Part shown: in pieces, positions 1 through 6,128 of the stretch
How the letters are laid out: the number at the start of each line of letters is the position of its first letter
Numbering within the stretch: position 1 is the stretch's first letter
From: Deltaproteobacteria bacterium
GTDB taxonomy: Bacteria > Desulfobacterota_B > Binatia > UBA9968
Direction of reading: 5' to 3'
Length of the DNA stretch: 9,217 nt
NCBI GenBank assembly: GCA_016193385.1
Contig: JACPSF010000330.1
Span: forward strand, 1 to 9,217
The notes under the pieces: generated by a model
What the model saw: only the letters and a program-made list of their open reading frames with translations
What the model was told of the DNA's origin: nothing
The model's database searches: none
Made by a program: the position numbers and the translations under genes

Positions 1-345
1 GGCCTTCGAGGCCAAAGGACGAAAAGGATCGCGCTTCCCGGCCGAGGAATAACGGGGGGGCTCCGCCGGCTCAGAAACCTTTGGCGGAAGGGCCGAGGCT
101 TCACCCTCTTTTTTCGCCTGGGCCTTCGGGGCCAGCGTCGGCTGGAGTTTGGCTCTCCCCGCCTCCTTCAGCGCTTCCAAGCGCTCCCCGACCGCCGCCG
201 GCGCCTTTTTAAACTTCTCGACCGCTTCGCGAGTCTTTTGCGACGGCGTTTCCTTCTCCTCTTGAGTCCCGCCGGCGTGGGGAAACCCCAGAAGAGAAAC
301 CACTCCCAAGACCATCAGGACCTGCGCTCTTAACCAGAGATTCAC
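1..345 (-). CDS. pilP: PilP, type IV pilus alignment protein (partial, N-terminal 115 residues)
   Basis: PilP is a periplasmic protein that connects the PilN/PilO dimer to the PilQ secretin. Only the first 115 codons are present; the rest lies beyond the left edge. The start is GTG at 345-343. It is the first possible start after the in-frame pilO stop TAA (357-355), with a G-rich stretch inside the pilO end as a possible ribosome binding site. Residues 1-25 look like a signal peptide: Arg6, then a hydrophobic run MVLGVVSLLGF. A long charged Ala/Lys/Pro/Glu-rich linker follows, then the motif RYSSAGKRDPFRPL near residue 100-112, which matches the Y..G.RDPF.P signature of the family. Unlike classical PilP lipoproteins, there is no cysteine at the signal peptide end or anywhere in the visible part. 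The call rests on the RDPF motif and on position after pilO. An alternative start is ATG at 315, but it would lose the basic n-region. Confidence 0.88.
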   Translation of the reverse strand, partial: MNLWLRAQVLMVLGVVSLLGFPHAGGTQEEKETPSQKTREAVEKFKKAPAAVGERLEALKEAGRAKLQPTLAPKAQAKKEGEASALPPKVSEPAEPPRYSSAGKRDPFRPLASKA

Positions 346-354
346 TTTGCGCTT

Positions 355-978
355 TTACCCCTTTCCCTTTGCCGCCTTGGCTTTTCGCTCGGCAATCTTT
401 TTCCGCTCCGCCTCATCCAGAAAGCGGAAGGTGGTGGCCAAGGTCGTCGCATCCAAAGACACCCGCTCGCCCTGAACTTTCGGGTTCCGGATCTCGATGT
501 TACGGATGTTGACCAGCCGGTTTAACCTGCCCACCTCATCGAAAAAAGCCACCAGTTCGTGAAACCCCCCCCGAACTACGACGTCGACCGGTATCTCAGA
601 ATAGAAATCCTGCGGATTCTCCGCGCGGGGGCGAAAGTTCAATATCTCCAACCCCGATTCTCTCGCCTTGGATGAAATGCTGCTCAGGAGATCCGGGATC
701 TCCTTCTGATCGGGCAGTTGTGCCACGGCTTGTCTGAGCCTCCCGTCCAGCTCTTTGAGCTGCTGCTCCAACTTGGGCAAATTGGCCACGAGTTGCTTTT
801 TCTTATCTCGCTCCTGCTGCATCTTCCCGATATTCTCGGTGAGCTGCGAGATTATCAAAGACTGGGGCGAGTAAAGGAAAAAATAGTCGAGGGCCAAAAG
901 CCCAACAACGAGACCCGCCAAGAGCCCGATCCTCTGCTGGCGGGGCAAAGCCAGGATGCGGTCCAACAACTCTTTCAT
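355..978 (-). CDS. pilO: PilO, type IV pilus inner-membrane alignment protein
   Basis: PilO is a bitopic inner-membrane protein that pairs with PilN and, with PilP, forms the periplasmic alignment complex of the type IV pilus machine. The 207-residue product has a short cytoplasmic N-terminus with several basic residues. One membrane segment follows at about residues 17-36 (IGLLAGLVVGLLALDYFFLY), then a coiled coil rich in Gln/Glu/Lys/Leu at about 40-92. The rest is a globular C-terminal half of the PilO ferredoxin-like type, including the typical stretch IPVDVVVRGGFHELVAFFDEV. Size and layout match the family. The ATG at 978 overlaps the pilN stop by 4 bases (ATGA), which suggests translational coupling. 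The last about 20 residues form a lysine-rich tail (AERKAKAAKGKG) that I regard as an extension of the core fold. The stop TAA is in frame with the next gene, pilP. Identification is secure from domain order and operon position. Confidence 0.95.
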   Translation of the reverse strand: MKELLDRILALPRQQRIGLLAGLVVGLLALDYFFLYSPQSLIISQLTENIGKMQQERDKKKQLVANLPKLEQQLKELDGRLRQAVAQLPDQKEIPDLLSSISSKARESGLEILNFRPRAENPQDFYSEIPVDVVVRGGFHELVAFFDEVGRLNRLVNIRNIEIRNPKVQGERVSLDATTLATTFRFLDEAERKKIAERKAKAAKGKG

Positions 979-1580
979 TTCTTCCCCACCTCCTTTTTAC
1001 CGGCCACCTTCTGATCGGTTTGGTTGCCTGGAACGGGAGGTTGGTAGAGGAGGCTTGAGTTAAGCGAAAACCGTTTCAGCGGAACGCCCTCTTGCTCCAC
1101 CTGAGCCGTTTCAACCAGTTCCACATTGTCAAAATAGGCCGAGCTAGAGAGCGCCTTAAGAAACTCGGCAACGGTCTGGTTGTCCACCGCCAAACCATCG
1201 ATGGTCACGTTGCCGCTCGCCTCGCGGAACTGGGTCAGCCACAGCCTTGCCGGCATTGCCGAGGAGAGACTTTCCATGACCCGCACCGGGCCGGTCTTTT
1301 TCTTGTCCAAGTCATCAATGACTTTGACCTTCTCCCTGAGCTCCGCCACCTTTTTCTCCATCTCCCCAACACCCTTGGCCTTGGCATTGAGGACCTCTAT
1401 TTCCCGGCGCAAGCCCGCTAGCTCTCCTTCGAAGTGCGAAATCTTTCTGAGCTGCATCAGGTAAACGCCGGTGAGCACAACCACAATCAGCCCGACCGAC
1501 ACGCCTGCAACCATGAGCTCCTGGCGCCGGCCGAACTCGGCCGTGATCTCTCGGAACGGAAGTAGATTGATACGGATCAT
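975..1580 (-). CDS. pilN: PilN, type IV pilus inner-membrane assembly protein
   Basis: PilN is a bitopic membrane protein. Its short cytoplasmic tail binds PilM, and its periplasmic part dimerises with PilO. The 201-residue product begins MIRINLLPFRE; the INLLP motif at residues 4-8 is the conserved PilM-binding tail. One membrane segment lies at about 22-43 (ELMVAGVSVGLIVVVLTGVY), followed by a coiled coil at about 45-93 and a small fold of the Fimbrial assembly PilN type (IDGLAVDNQTVAEFLKALSSS, DNVELVE). The ATG at 1580 overlaps the pilM stop by 4 bases, and its own stop overlaps the pilO start by 4 bases. This gives the continuous coupled order pilM, pilN, pilO. The C-terminus ends in a polar, lysine-rich stretch (QKVAGKKEVGKK). 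Nothing is missing relative to the family. Confidence 0.96.
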   Translation of the reverse strand: MIRINLLPFREITAEFGRRQELMVAGVSVGLIVVVLTGVYLMQLRKISHFEGELAGLRREIEVLNAKAKGVGEMEKKVAELREKVKVIDDLDKKKTGPVRVMESLSSAMPARLWLTQFREASGNVTIDGLAVDNQTVAEFLKALSSSAYFDNVELVETAQVEQEGVPLKRFSLNSSLLYQPPVPGNQTDQKVAGKKEVGKK

Positions 1581-2674
1581 TTGTCGCCTGGCCTCCGAAT
1601 GGCAAGCCCGGCGCCGACGGCCAAAACCGAAGCCGCATGCGCCATGTAGTCTTTGTCGATGTGCCGGCTCAAACCAAAGTTGCGAAAGGGCTCGGCCAAC
1701 TCCACCGGCACTCCGAGTCTGTGGGAGAGGATGGGGGCGAAACCGGGAATCTTGGCTCCTCCCCCGCTCAGATACATGCAGTTGATGCCCTCATCACCCG
1801 CCATGGCCCCGTATAGACTCAGGGTTCGGCCGATCTCTTCCGCAAGGGACTCACAGGTGGGCCGCACCAGGGCTGCTAGATCGGCATCCTTTTTCCCCTC
1901 CAACAATCCCGTGACCTTAAACGTTTCGGCCTGGTCGTATGATATCTGCAGCGCCCCCGATAGGCTCTCGGTAAACGCCTCTCCCCCCACCGGAAGGTCG
2001 CCGGTAAAGCTCGATATTCCCCCTTTCAACACATTGATGCTCGTGTAGCGTGCCCCGATATGGATCAAGCCAACCCCCTCATCCGGCTTGACTTCATAAC
2101 TGGTCTCGTACATATTTTCCAAAGCAAAATAGTCCACATCCATAATCGCCGCGGTCAATCCCGCTTCCTGAATCACCTGGGTATAGCTGTTGATGATCTC
2201 CTTCTTCACCGCGACCAGAAGCACATCCATCTTGCTCCCATCCTCCACGTAATTGAGCACCTGGTAATCCATATTGACATTCTCCAGGGTCTCTGGGATG
2301 ACATTGCTTGCCTCGAATTCCACATTGGCCTCGAGTTCTGCCTCCTCCTGAGCGGGAAGCTGGATCTTCTTGATAATCACTGCCCGCCCGGGGACTGCAG
2401 AAACGACCCTGGTTGCCTTGACCCCGTTGGCATGGATGAGGTTCTGAATGGTCTTCACCACCACATCCTTATCGGCGATCATGTTGTTCTGTACGGCGGT
2501 GGGAGGCAGCGGCAGGATACCTAGATTGAGCAGCCGGTAACCGGTCTTCTCGCCGACCGCTTCGACCATCTTGACCGAGCTCGAGCCGATATCGAGGGCC
2601 ACAAATCCCCCCTCTTGCCGGAAAAGGCTCAATCCACCCAGGTTCAATTGTTTCCAAAAGGGAGGGATCTTCAT
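1577..2674 (-). CDS. pilM: PilM, actin-like ATPase of the type IV pilus
   Basis: PilM is a cytoplasmic actin-like ATP-binding protein that grips the N-terminal tail of PilN and links the assembly motor to the membrane complex. The 365-residue product carries the phosphate-1 motif ALDIGSSSVKMVE (about 26-38, Asp28). A helical 1C-type region (about 110-180, with the acidic run EEAELEANVEFEA) follows. Next comes the phosphate-2 region GLIHIGARYTSINVLKGG, then PVGGEAFTESL, and the adenosine motif YLSGGGAKIPGF near the C-terminus. Length and motif order fit the PilM/FtsA-like family. In the phosphate-2 motif a His precedes IGA, where actin-fold ATPases usually carry Asp (often relaxed in PilM). 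ATG at 2674 overlaps the stop of the upstream HTH gene by 4 bases, and the pilM stop overlaps pilN by 4 bases. Confidence 0.96.
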   Translation of the reverse strand: MKIPPFWKQLNLGGLSLFRQEGGFVALDIGSSSVKMVEAVGEKTGYRLLNLGILPLPPTAVQNNMIADKDVVVKTIQNLIHANGVKATRVVSAVPGRAVIIKKIQLPAQEEAELEANVEFEASNVIPETLENVNMDYQVLNYVEDGSKMDVLLVAVKKEIINSYTQVIQEAGLTAAIMDVDYFALENMYETSYEVKPDEGVGLIHIGARYTSINVLKGGISSFTGDLPVGGEAFTESLSGALQISYDQAETFKVTGLLEGKKDADLAALVRPTCESLAEEIGRTLSLYGAMAGDEGINCMYLSGGGAKIPGFAPILSHRLGVPVELAEPFRNFGLSRHIDKDYMAHAASVLAVGAGLAIRRPGDK

Positions 2675-2868
2675 TGTTTAAACACCCTGTTCTTTTGCGT
2701 GAACCTGAGGCCCAAGGCCATCAGGATCTTACGTTGCGTGGAAAGGCGGCAGCTCATCCCCTTTTCGATCCGGTCTAAGGTTAATAGCGAGATGCCGGCC
2801 ATCCGCGCAAGCTCAGTTTTGCTCAGCATTCTCGATTCGCGTAATCTCTTCAGATTATTTCGCTCCAT
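2671..2868 (-). CDS. Small XRE/Cro-type helix-turn-helix protein leading the pil operon
   Basis: This 65-residue protein is almost entirely one DNA-binding domain. Residues 15-53 (SKTELARMAGISLLTLDRIEKG, then an S-T-Q-R-K-I-L-M-A-L-G helix) follow the XRE/HTH_3 pattern: eLA..agiS...l.riEkG, then t..ki..aLg. There is no sensory, dimerisation or membrane domain. Only about 12 residues, ending RVFKQ, follow the fold. The ATG at 2868 has AGGGT about 7 bases upstream as a ribosome binding site, and the stop overlaps the pilM start (ATGA). The gene is therefore first in the pilMNOP operon and translationally coupled to it. Domain and position are seen directly. A role as autoregulator or regulator of pilus genes is inference, supported by the palindrome at 2913-2925 over a candidate promoter. 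I do not know an established gene name for it. Confidence 0.85.
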   Translation of the reverse strand: MERNNLKRLRESRMLSKTELARMAGISLLTLDRIEKGMSCRLSTQRKILMALGLRFTQKNRVFKQ

Positions 2869-2912
2869 GCCGTCACCCTAATTCGTGCCGCTTCTGCCCC
2901 AACAAGGTCATT

Positions 2913-2925
2913 ATTGTCCAACAAT
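2913..2925. promoter_or_regulatory. Palindrome over the pil promoter -10, possible HTH operator
   Basis: ATTGT-CCA-ACAAT is a perfect inverted repeat with 5-base arms and a 3-base centre. It covers the candidate -10 of the pil operon promoter. Related half-sites lie close by: CCAACAA at 2899-2905 and again at 2918-2924, and ATTGTC at 2913-2918 and again at 2935-2940, the last pair 22 bases (about two helical turns) apart. XRE-family proteins commonly bind short inverted repeats over their own promoters, so this is a candidate autoregulatory operator. The arms are short enough that chance remains possible. Confidence 0.35.
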
Positions 2926-2942
2926 GGGAGGCTCATTGTCAA
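2913..2942 (-). promoter_or_regulatory. Candidate sigma-70-type promoter of the HTH-pilMNOP operon
   Basis: On the minus strand a perfect -35 hexamer TTGACA (2942-2937) is followed after 18 bases by GACAAT (2918-2913), which matches the TATAAT consensus at four of six positions. Transcription would start near 2906, leaving a leader of about 38 bases before the HTH start codon at 2868. Position and orientation suit the operon. It is a sequence match only, and the -10 is imperfect. Confidence 0.4.
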
Positions 2943-2969
2943 TCGGAAAATTAATATCAATTAAGCATA

Positions 2970-2975
2970 ATTATA
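2970..2975 (-). promoter_or_regulatory. Perfect TATAAT -10 on the minus strand, possible second pil promoter
   Basis: The minus strand reads TATAAT inside the AT-rich patch, about 100 bases upstream of the HTH start codon. No good -35 hexamer is present 16 to 18 bases upstream, and there is no extended TG element. It may be an activator-dependent promoter or simply AT-rich sequence. Confidence 0.25.
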
Positions 2976-3029
2976 TCTCGCCCAAGCAGGGCTCCATAAG
3001 CCGATGCCAGACTGTGTCGCCATCTTGCC

Positions 3030-3047
3030 ATGCAAAAAATATGCAAA
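3030..3047. repeat. Helically phased direct repeat ATGCAAA
   Basis: ATGCAAA at 3030-3036 is repeated exactly at 3041-3047 with an 11-base start-to-start distance, about one DNA turn, separated by AAAT. It sits in the divergent control region, roughly 160 bases from the HTH start and 200 from priA. It could be a tandem binding site or part of a bent A-tract. No protein can be assigned. Confidence 0.4.
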
Positions 3048-3248
3048 CACAGACTCTTCGCCTCAACTCCTTGACTTTACTACCTATGCTCCTTAACCCC
3101 TGAATCCCTGCACCTGGCTGCCCCGATCTTCGGTGATGGACCGATTGGACATTTTTCGGCACTCGGATACCAAAAAGAGACACCGCGTTCGCGCCTAAAC
3201 GCTGCCTCAATATTGCTTTTCCCCCATCCAGCAGGTAAGAAATCGCTC

Positions 3249-5514
3249 ATGCAGGGGGGAGAAACGAATTTTGCCCAGATCATCGTTCCTTCCCCCTTGA
3301 AGCAGCCTCTCACTTACGCGGTTCCACCTCTTCTTCAGGGAACTCTACAAGTCGGGATGAGGGTGCTGGTGCCCCTAGGCAGGCGGAAGGTCACGGGGGT
3401 GGTAGCCGACTTTCTCGCTCAAACCCCTGTCAGGGGGGTTAGGGAGATCCTGACGAATTTAGACGACCGACCCATATTGGATCCTTCCCTCCTTAGGCTT
3501 ATCGATTGGGCCTCTCACTACTACCTGGCCCCGCTGGGAGAGGTCCTGGCCACCTTCTTACCACCCCAATTAAGAGCCCGGACTTTAAGGGTAATCGTCC
3601 CGAAACGGGGAGTATTTTCCGCGGCAGGAGATCTGGAAAGAAAAATTCTCGCAGAGGCGCGCCGACGAAAAGGCAGGCTCACCATCAGCAGCCTGACGCG
3701 AAGAATGGCCGAAAAGGACCTCCATCGCGCCCTCGATCACCTGAGCTCCCTGGGGGCAGTGGAGGTTAGGGAGAGCATCGCCGGCCGCAAATCAGCAAAT
3801 CATCTCGCAAGCACCCTACGAAGGCAGCCAGCCCCTGGGTTCCTGCCAAAGAATAAGACTCACTGCGGAGCAACAGCAGGCCGCAGATCTCATTGGCGCT
3901 CGCCTGAAGCGGGGAGGCTTTGAGACCTTTCTCCTTTACGGCGTCACCGGGAGCGGCAAGACCGAGGTCTATCTCCAGGCCATGGAAAAGGCCAGAAGAG
4001 CGAACCGACGCAGCCTGATCTTGATTCCTGAGATCTCCCTCACGCCTCAACTGTTGGATCGCCTCGAGGCGCGCTTTCCGGACCGCGTTGGCGTCCTTCA
4101 CAGTGCCCTTACGCCCGCAGATCGCTGGGCCCAGTGGTGGCGTATCCTCGACGGGGGAATCGATGTGGTGATCGGAGCCCGCTCCGCGATATTTGCTCCG
4201 GTGCCCGACCTGGGGCTGGTCGTCGTCGACGAGGAGCACGATCCCTCATACAAACAGGAAGAAGGGCTGCGCTACCACGCCAGGGACCTGGCCGTGGTGC
4301 GGGGAAAGCTTCTCGGTTGCCCGGTCATTCTGGGCTCGGCAACGCCGGCGGTGGAAAGCTTCGAAAACTGCCGCCAGGGCCGCTATCACCTACTGGAGCT
4401 AACCCAGAGGGTGGAGCGAAAACCTCTGCCTCAGGTGGCGGCAGTTGATTTGAGAGCCGAGAACGAGAAAAAAAAAGACCAGGCCAAAGGAGAAGGTCGC
4501 GCGCGGACTCTTTCTGTGTTATCCGGCGACCTGGAGAAGGCGCTGCAAAGCAACTTTGGTCGCGGCGGCCAAAGCCTGATCTTTCTCAATCGACGGGGCT
4601 TTGCGAATTTTCTCCAATGCCGGCTCTGCGGCTATGTTCGGCGCTGCCCCCACTGCTCCGTCAGCCTCACTCTCCATCTCAGAGCGCAAACCCTGTACTG
4701 CCATCACTGTGGCTTTCGCGAGCCTGCTCGCGCCACCTGCCCGACCTGTGGCAATCCATCCCTGGCAGGAATGGGATTTGGCACAGAGACGGTAGAGCAG
4801 GAAATTTCCCGCCTGCTGCCGGGGGCGCGTATAGCTCGGATGGACCGGGACACGACCACCCAAAGAGGATCTCACGGGCGCTTGCTTCGAAGTTGGGAGA
4901 AGGGTGAAATCGATGTTCTCGTGGGCACACAGATGATCACCAAGGGACACGACGTCGGCGGGGTAACGCTAGTTGGCGTGATCCTTGCGGATCTGTCTCT
5001 GAACCTCCCCGATTTCCGGGCGGCAGAGAGGACCTTTCAGCTCCTGGCTCAGGTGGCCGGAAGGGCGGGCAGGGGACGGGAGCCAGGGAGCGTGATCATT
5101 CAGACCTACGCGCCCGATCATTACGCGATCCAGTATGCGACTACCCATAACTATAAAGGGTTCTTCGACTCGGAGATAGAGTTTCGTCGCACCCTAAGGT
5201 ACCCACCCTTTTGCCGTTTAATCCAGCTTCGACTAGAAGGACCCTCGCCTGAAGACACGCAGGCCAAAGCGAGGCTGTTGGGCCAAGAGCTGCGCCAGGA
5301 ACTCGACCGCGATCGCCGGCACGAAAACTTAGAGATCCTGGGCCCAGCGCCCGCACCAATCGAGAAGCTGCGCAATCGCTACCGCTGGCAGATACTGCTT
5401 AAGGGGGAAAAGAGCTCCCCCTTGCTCCAGTTGGCCGAGCGAGCACGCGCGATCCTGCCTCGTTCCCGCAAAACCCGCCTCTTCGTTGATGTAGATCCTT
5501 ACAATATGCTATGA
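3249..5514 (+). CDS. priA: PriA, primosomal replication-restart helicase (frame-shifted at about 3774-3858)
   Basis: PriA recognises stalled forks and D-loops, unwinds DNA 3' to 5' and loads the primosome. The first frame carries the 3'-end-binding domain (FAQIIVPSPLKQPLTYAVPP, GMRVLVPLGRRKVTGVVADF) and a winged helix ending in LSSLGAVEVRE. The second frame carries the Q-motif (LTAEQQ, 3859-3876), Walker A GVTGSGKT (3940-3963), Walker B DEEH (4228-4239) and GSATP. It also has eight zinc-binding cysteines as four CxxC pairs (4618-4755), VGTQMITKGHD, QVAGRAGRG and the family ending FVDVDPYNML. Allowing one extra base, the protein would be about 754 residues, normal for PriA. I prefer ATG at 3249, with AGGTA 11 bases upstream, over an in-frame TTG at 3213, because the family begins just before the first beta strand. 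The frame change lies in the linker before the helicase domain, where no motif is lost. The stop is 12 bases before def. Confidence 0.93.
3774..3858 (+). other. priA: Frameshift zone inside priA
   Basis: The winged-helix frame matches PriA to about 3773. The helicase frame matches from the Q-motif at 3859 and is open back to 3745. Passing from one to the other needs a net +1, so an extra base (or two missing bases) lies in between. The CCCC tract at 3832-3835 is one possible site for a spurious base. The first frame ends only at TGA 3921-3923. The second frame has no ATG, GTG or TTG between its upstream stop (3742-3744) and Walker A, and the ATG at 3982 falls after Walker A. A separate functional helicase gene starting by normal means is therefore unlikely. 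Confidence 0.85.
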
Positions 5515-5526
5515 AAAAAGTTGCCA

Positions 5527-6066
5527 ATGGCGAAACGAGAAATCTTCAAATACCCCGACCCAACCCTGAAGCAGGTTTGCCTGCCCGTGCCGGCGATCAC
5601 AGGGGAAACCATGCGTTTAATCCGGGACATGGTGGAAACCATGTATGCTGCCCCCGGGGTCGGCCTGGCTGCCTCACAGGTCGGAGTGCTTCAGCGCATC
5701 ATCGTCATAGACGTGGACTACGAAAATCCTGGAAAAAACCTCTTCAAGCTCATCAACCCCGAGATCCGTCGGGTCGAAGGGGAGATGGTCTGGGAGGAGG
5801 GATGCCTCAGCGTCATCGACTTTACCGCGGAGGTCAAGAGAGCGGCGCAAGTGGAGGTGGTGGGCCTCGACGAGAAAGAAAAAGAAATAAAGATAGAGGC
5901 GGAAGGGCTTCTGTCGGTAGCTCTGCAGCACGAGATCGATCACCTCGACGGAAGACTCTTTATCGACCGCATTAGCCGCTTAAAGCGCGATCTCTACACG
6001 CGCAGGCTCAAGAAGATGTTGCGCACCGGACGGGCTCTGCCGGAAAACCCCCGGCTGATGATCTAA
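5527..6066 (+). CDS. def: Peptide deformylase
   Basis: This metalloenzyme removes the formyl group from the N-terminal methionine of nascent proteins. All three family motifs are present in the 179-residue product: GVGLAASQVG (44-53), EGCLS (91-95) and HEIDHLDG (135-142). Metal ligands are Cys93, His135 and His139, and the catalytic acid is Glu136. After EGCLS the sequence reads VIDF where many members read VPGF, a mild deviation outside the metal site. The basic C-terminal extension (RLKRDLYTRRLKKMLRTG) is normal for bacterial enzymes. I chose ATG at 5527; an in-frame TTG at 5521 would add only two residues. The start lies 12 bases after the priA stop without a strong ribosome binding site, so coupling to priA translation is plausible. 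The next gene, fmt, performs the opposite chemical step on initiator tRNA. Confidence 0.97.
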   Translation: MAKREIFKYPDPTLKQVCLPVPAITGETMRLIRDMVETMYAAPGVGLAASQVGVLQRIIVIDVDYENPGKNLFKLINPEIRRVEGEMVWEEGCLSVIDFTAEVKRAAQVEVVGLDEKEKEIKIEAEGLLSVALQHEIDHLDGRLFIDRISRLKRDLYTRRLKKMLRTGRALPENPRLMI

Positions 6067-6128
6067 GCCTCCTCAGCTCCAGGTTTGCTCAAGACTTCAA
6101 CTTCGTTTTATCGGTGCCTTGAGGTTCT

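Larger units (their letters stand above)
2869..3248. other. Divergent intergenic region between the pil operon and priA
   Basis: About 380 bases without a credible gene. The side near the HTH gene (2899-2943) holds clustered CCAACAA and ATTGTC words and a short palindrome. The stretch 2946-2977 is strongly AT-rich, unlike the flanking coding DNA, and looks like promoter or UP-element DNA. At 3030-3047 the word ATGCAAA occurs twice with an 11-base period. From about 3050 to 3248 base composition returns to background, and I see no clear promoter for priA there. A TTGACT at 3071-3076 has only a poor -10 partner (TAACCC, 17 bases later). Short open frames here have no recognisable protein character. 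No terminator-like GC hairpin with a T-run is visible, as expected for a divergent region. Confidence 0.7.

Noticed and set aside
2997..3013. TGGCAT...TT on the minus strand as a possible sigma-54 (-24/-12) promoter for pilus genes.
   Set aside because: The -12 GC element is absent at the required spacing.
3071..3099. TTGACT with TAACCC 17 bases downstream as the priA promoter.
   Set aside because: The -10 has only two matching leading bases. No better partner is present, so I could not support a priA promoter.
3982..5514. A separate helicase gene starting at ATG 3982.
   Set aside because: This start lies after the Walker A motif (3940-3963). The conserved sequence continues upstream to 3859, so the segment is the C-terminal part of priA.
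5514..5520. AAAAAAG slippery-looking run just before def, possibly linking the ATG at 5511 to the def frame.
   Set aside because: A -1 slip from the 5511 frame leads to the wrong frame. def has its own ATG at 5527, so no shift is required.
5511..5975. ATG overlapping the priA stop (ATGA) that opens a 154-codon frame.
   Set aside because: The product is Arg/Gly/Pro-rich with no family character and is the +2 shadow of def, whose own frame holds all deformylase motifs.
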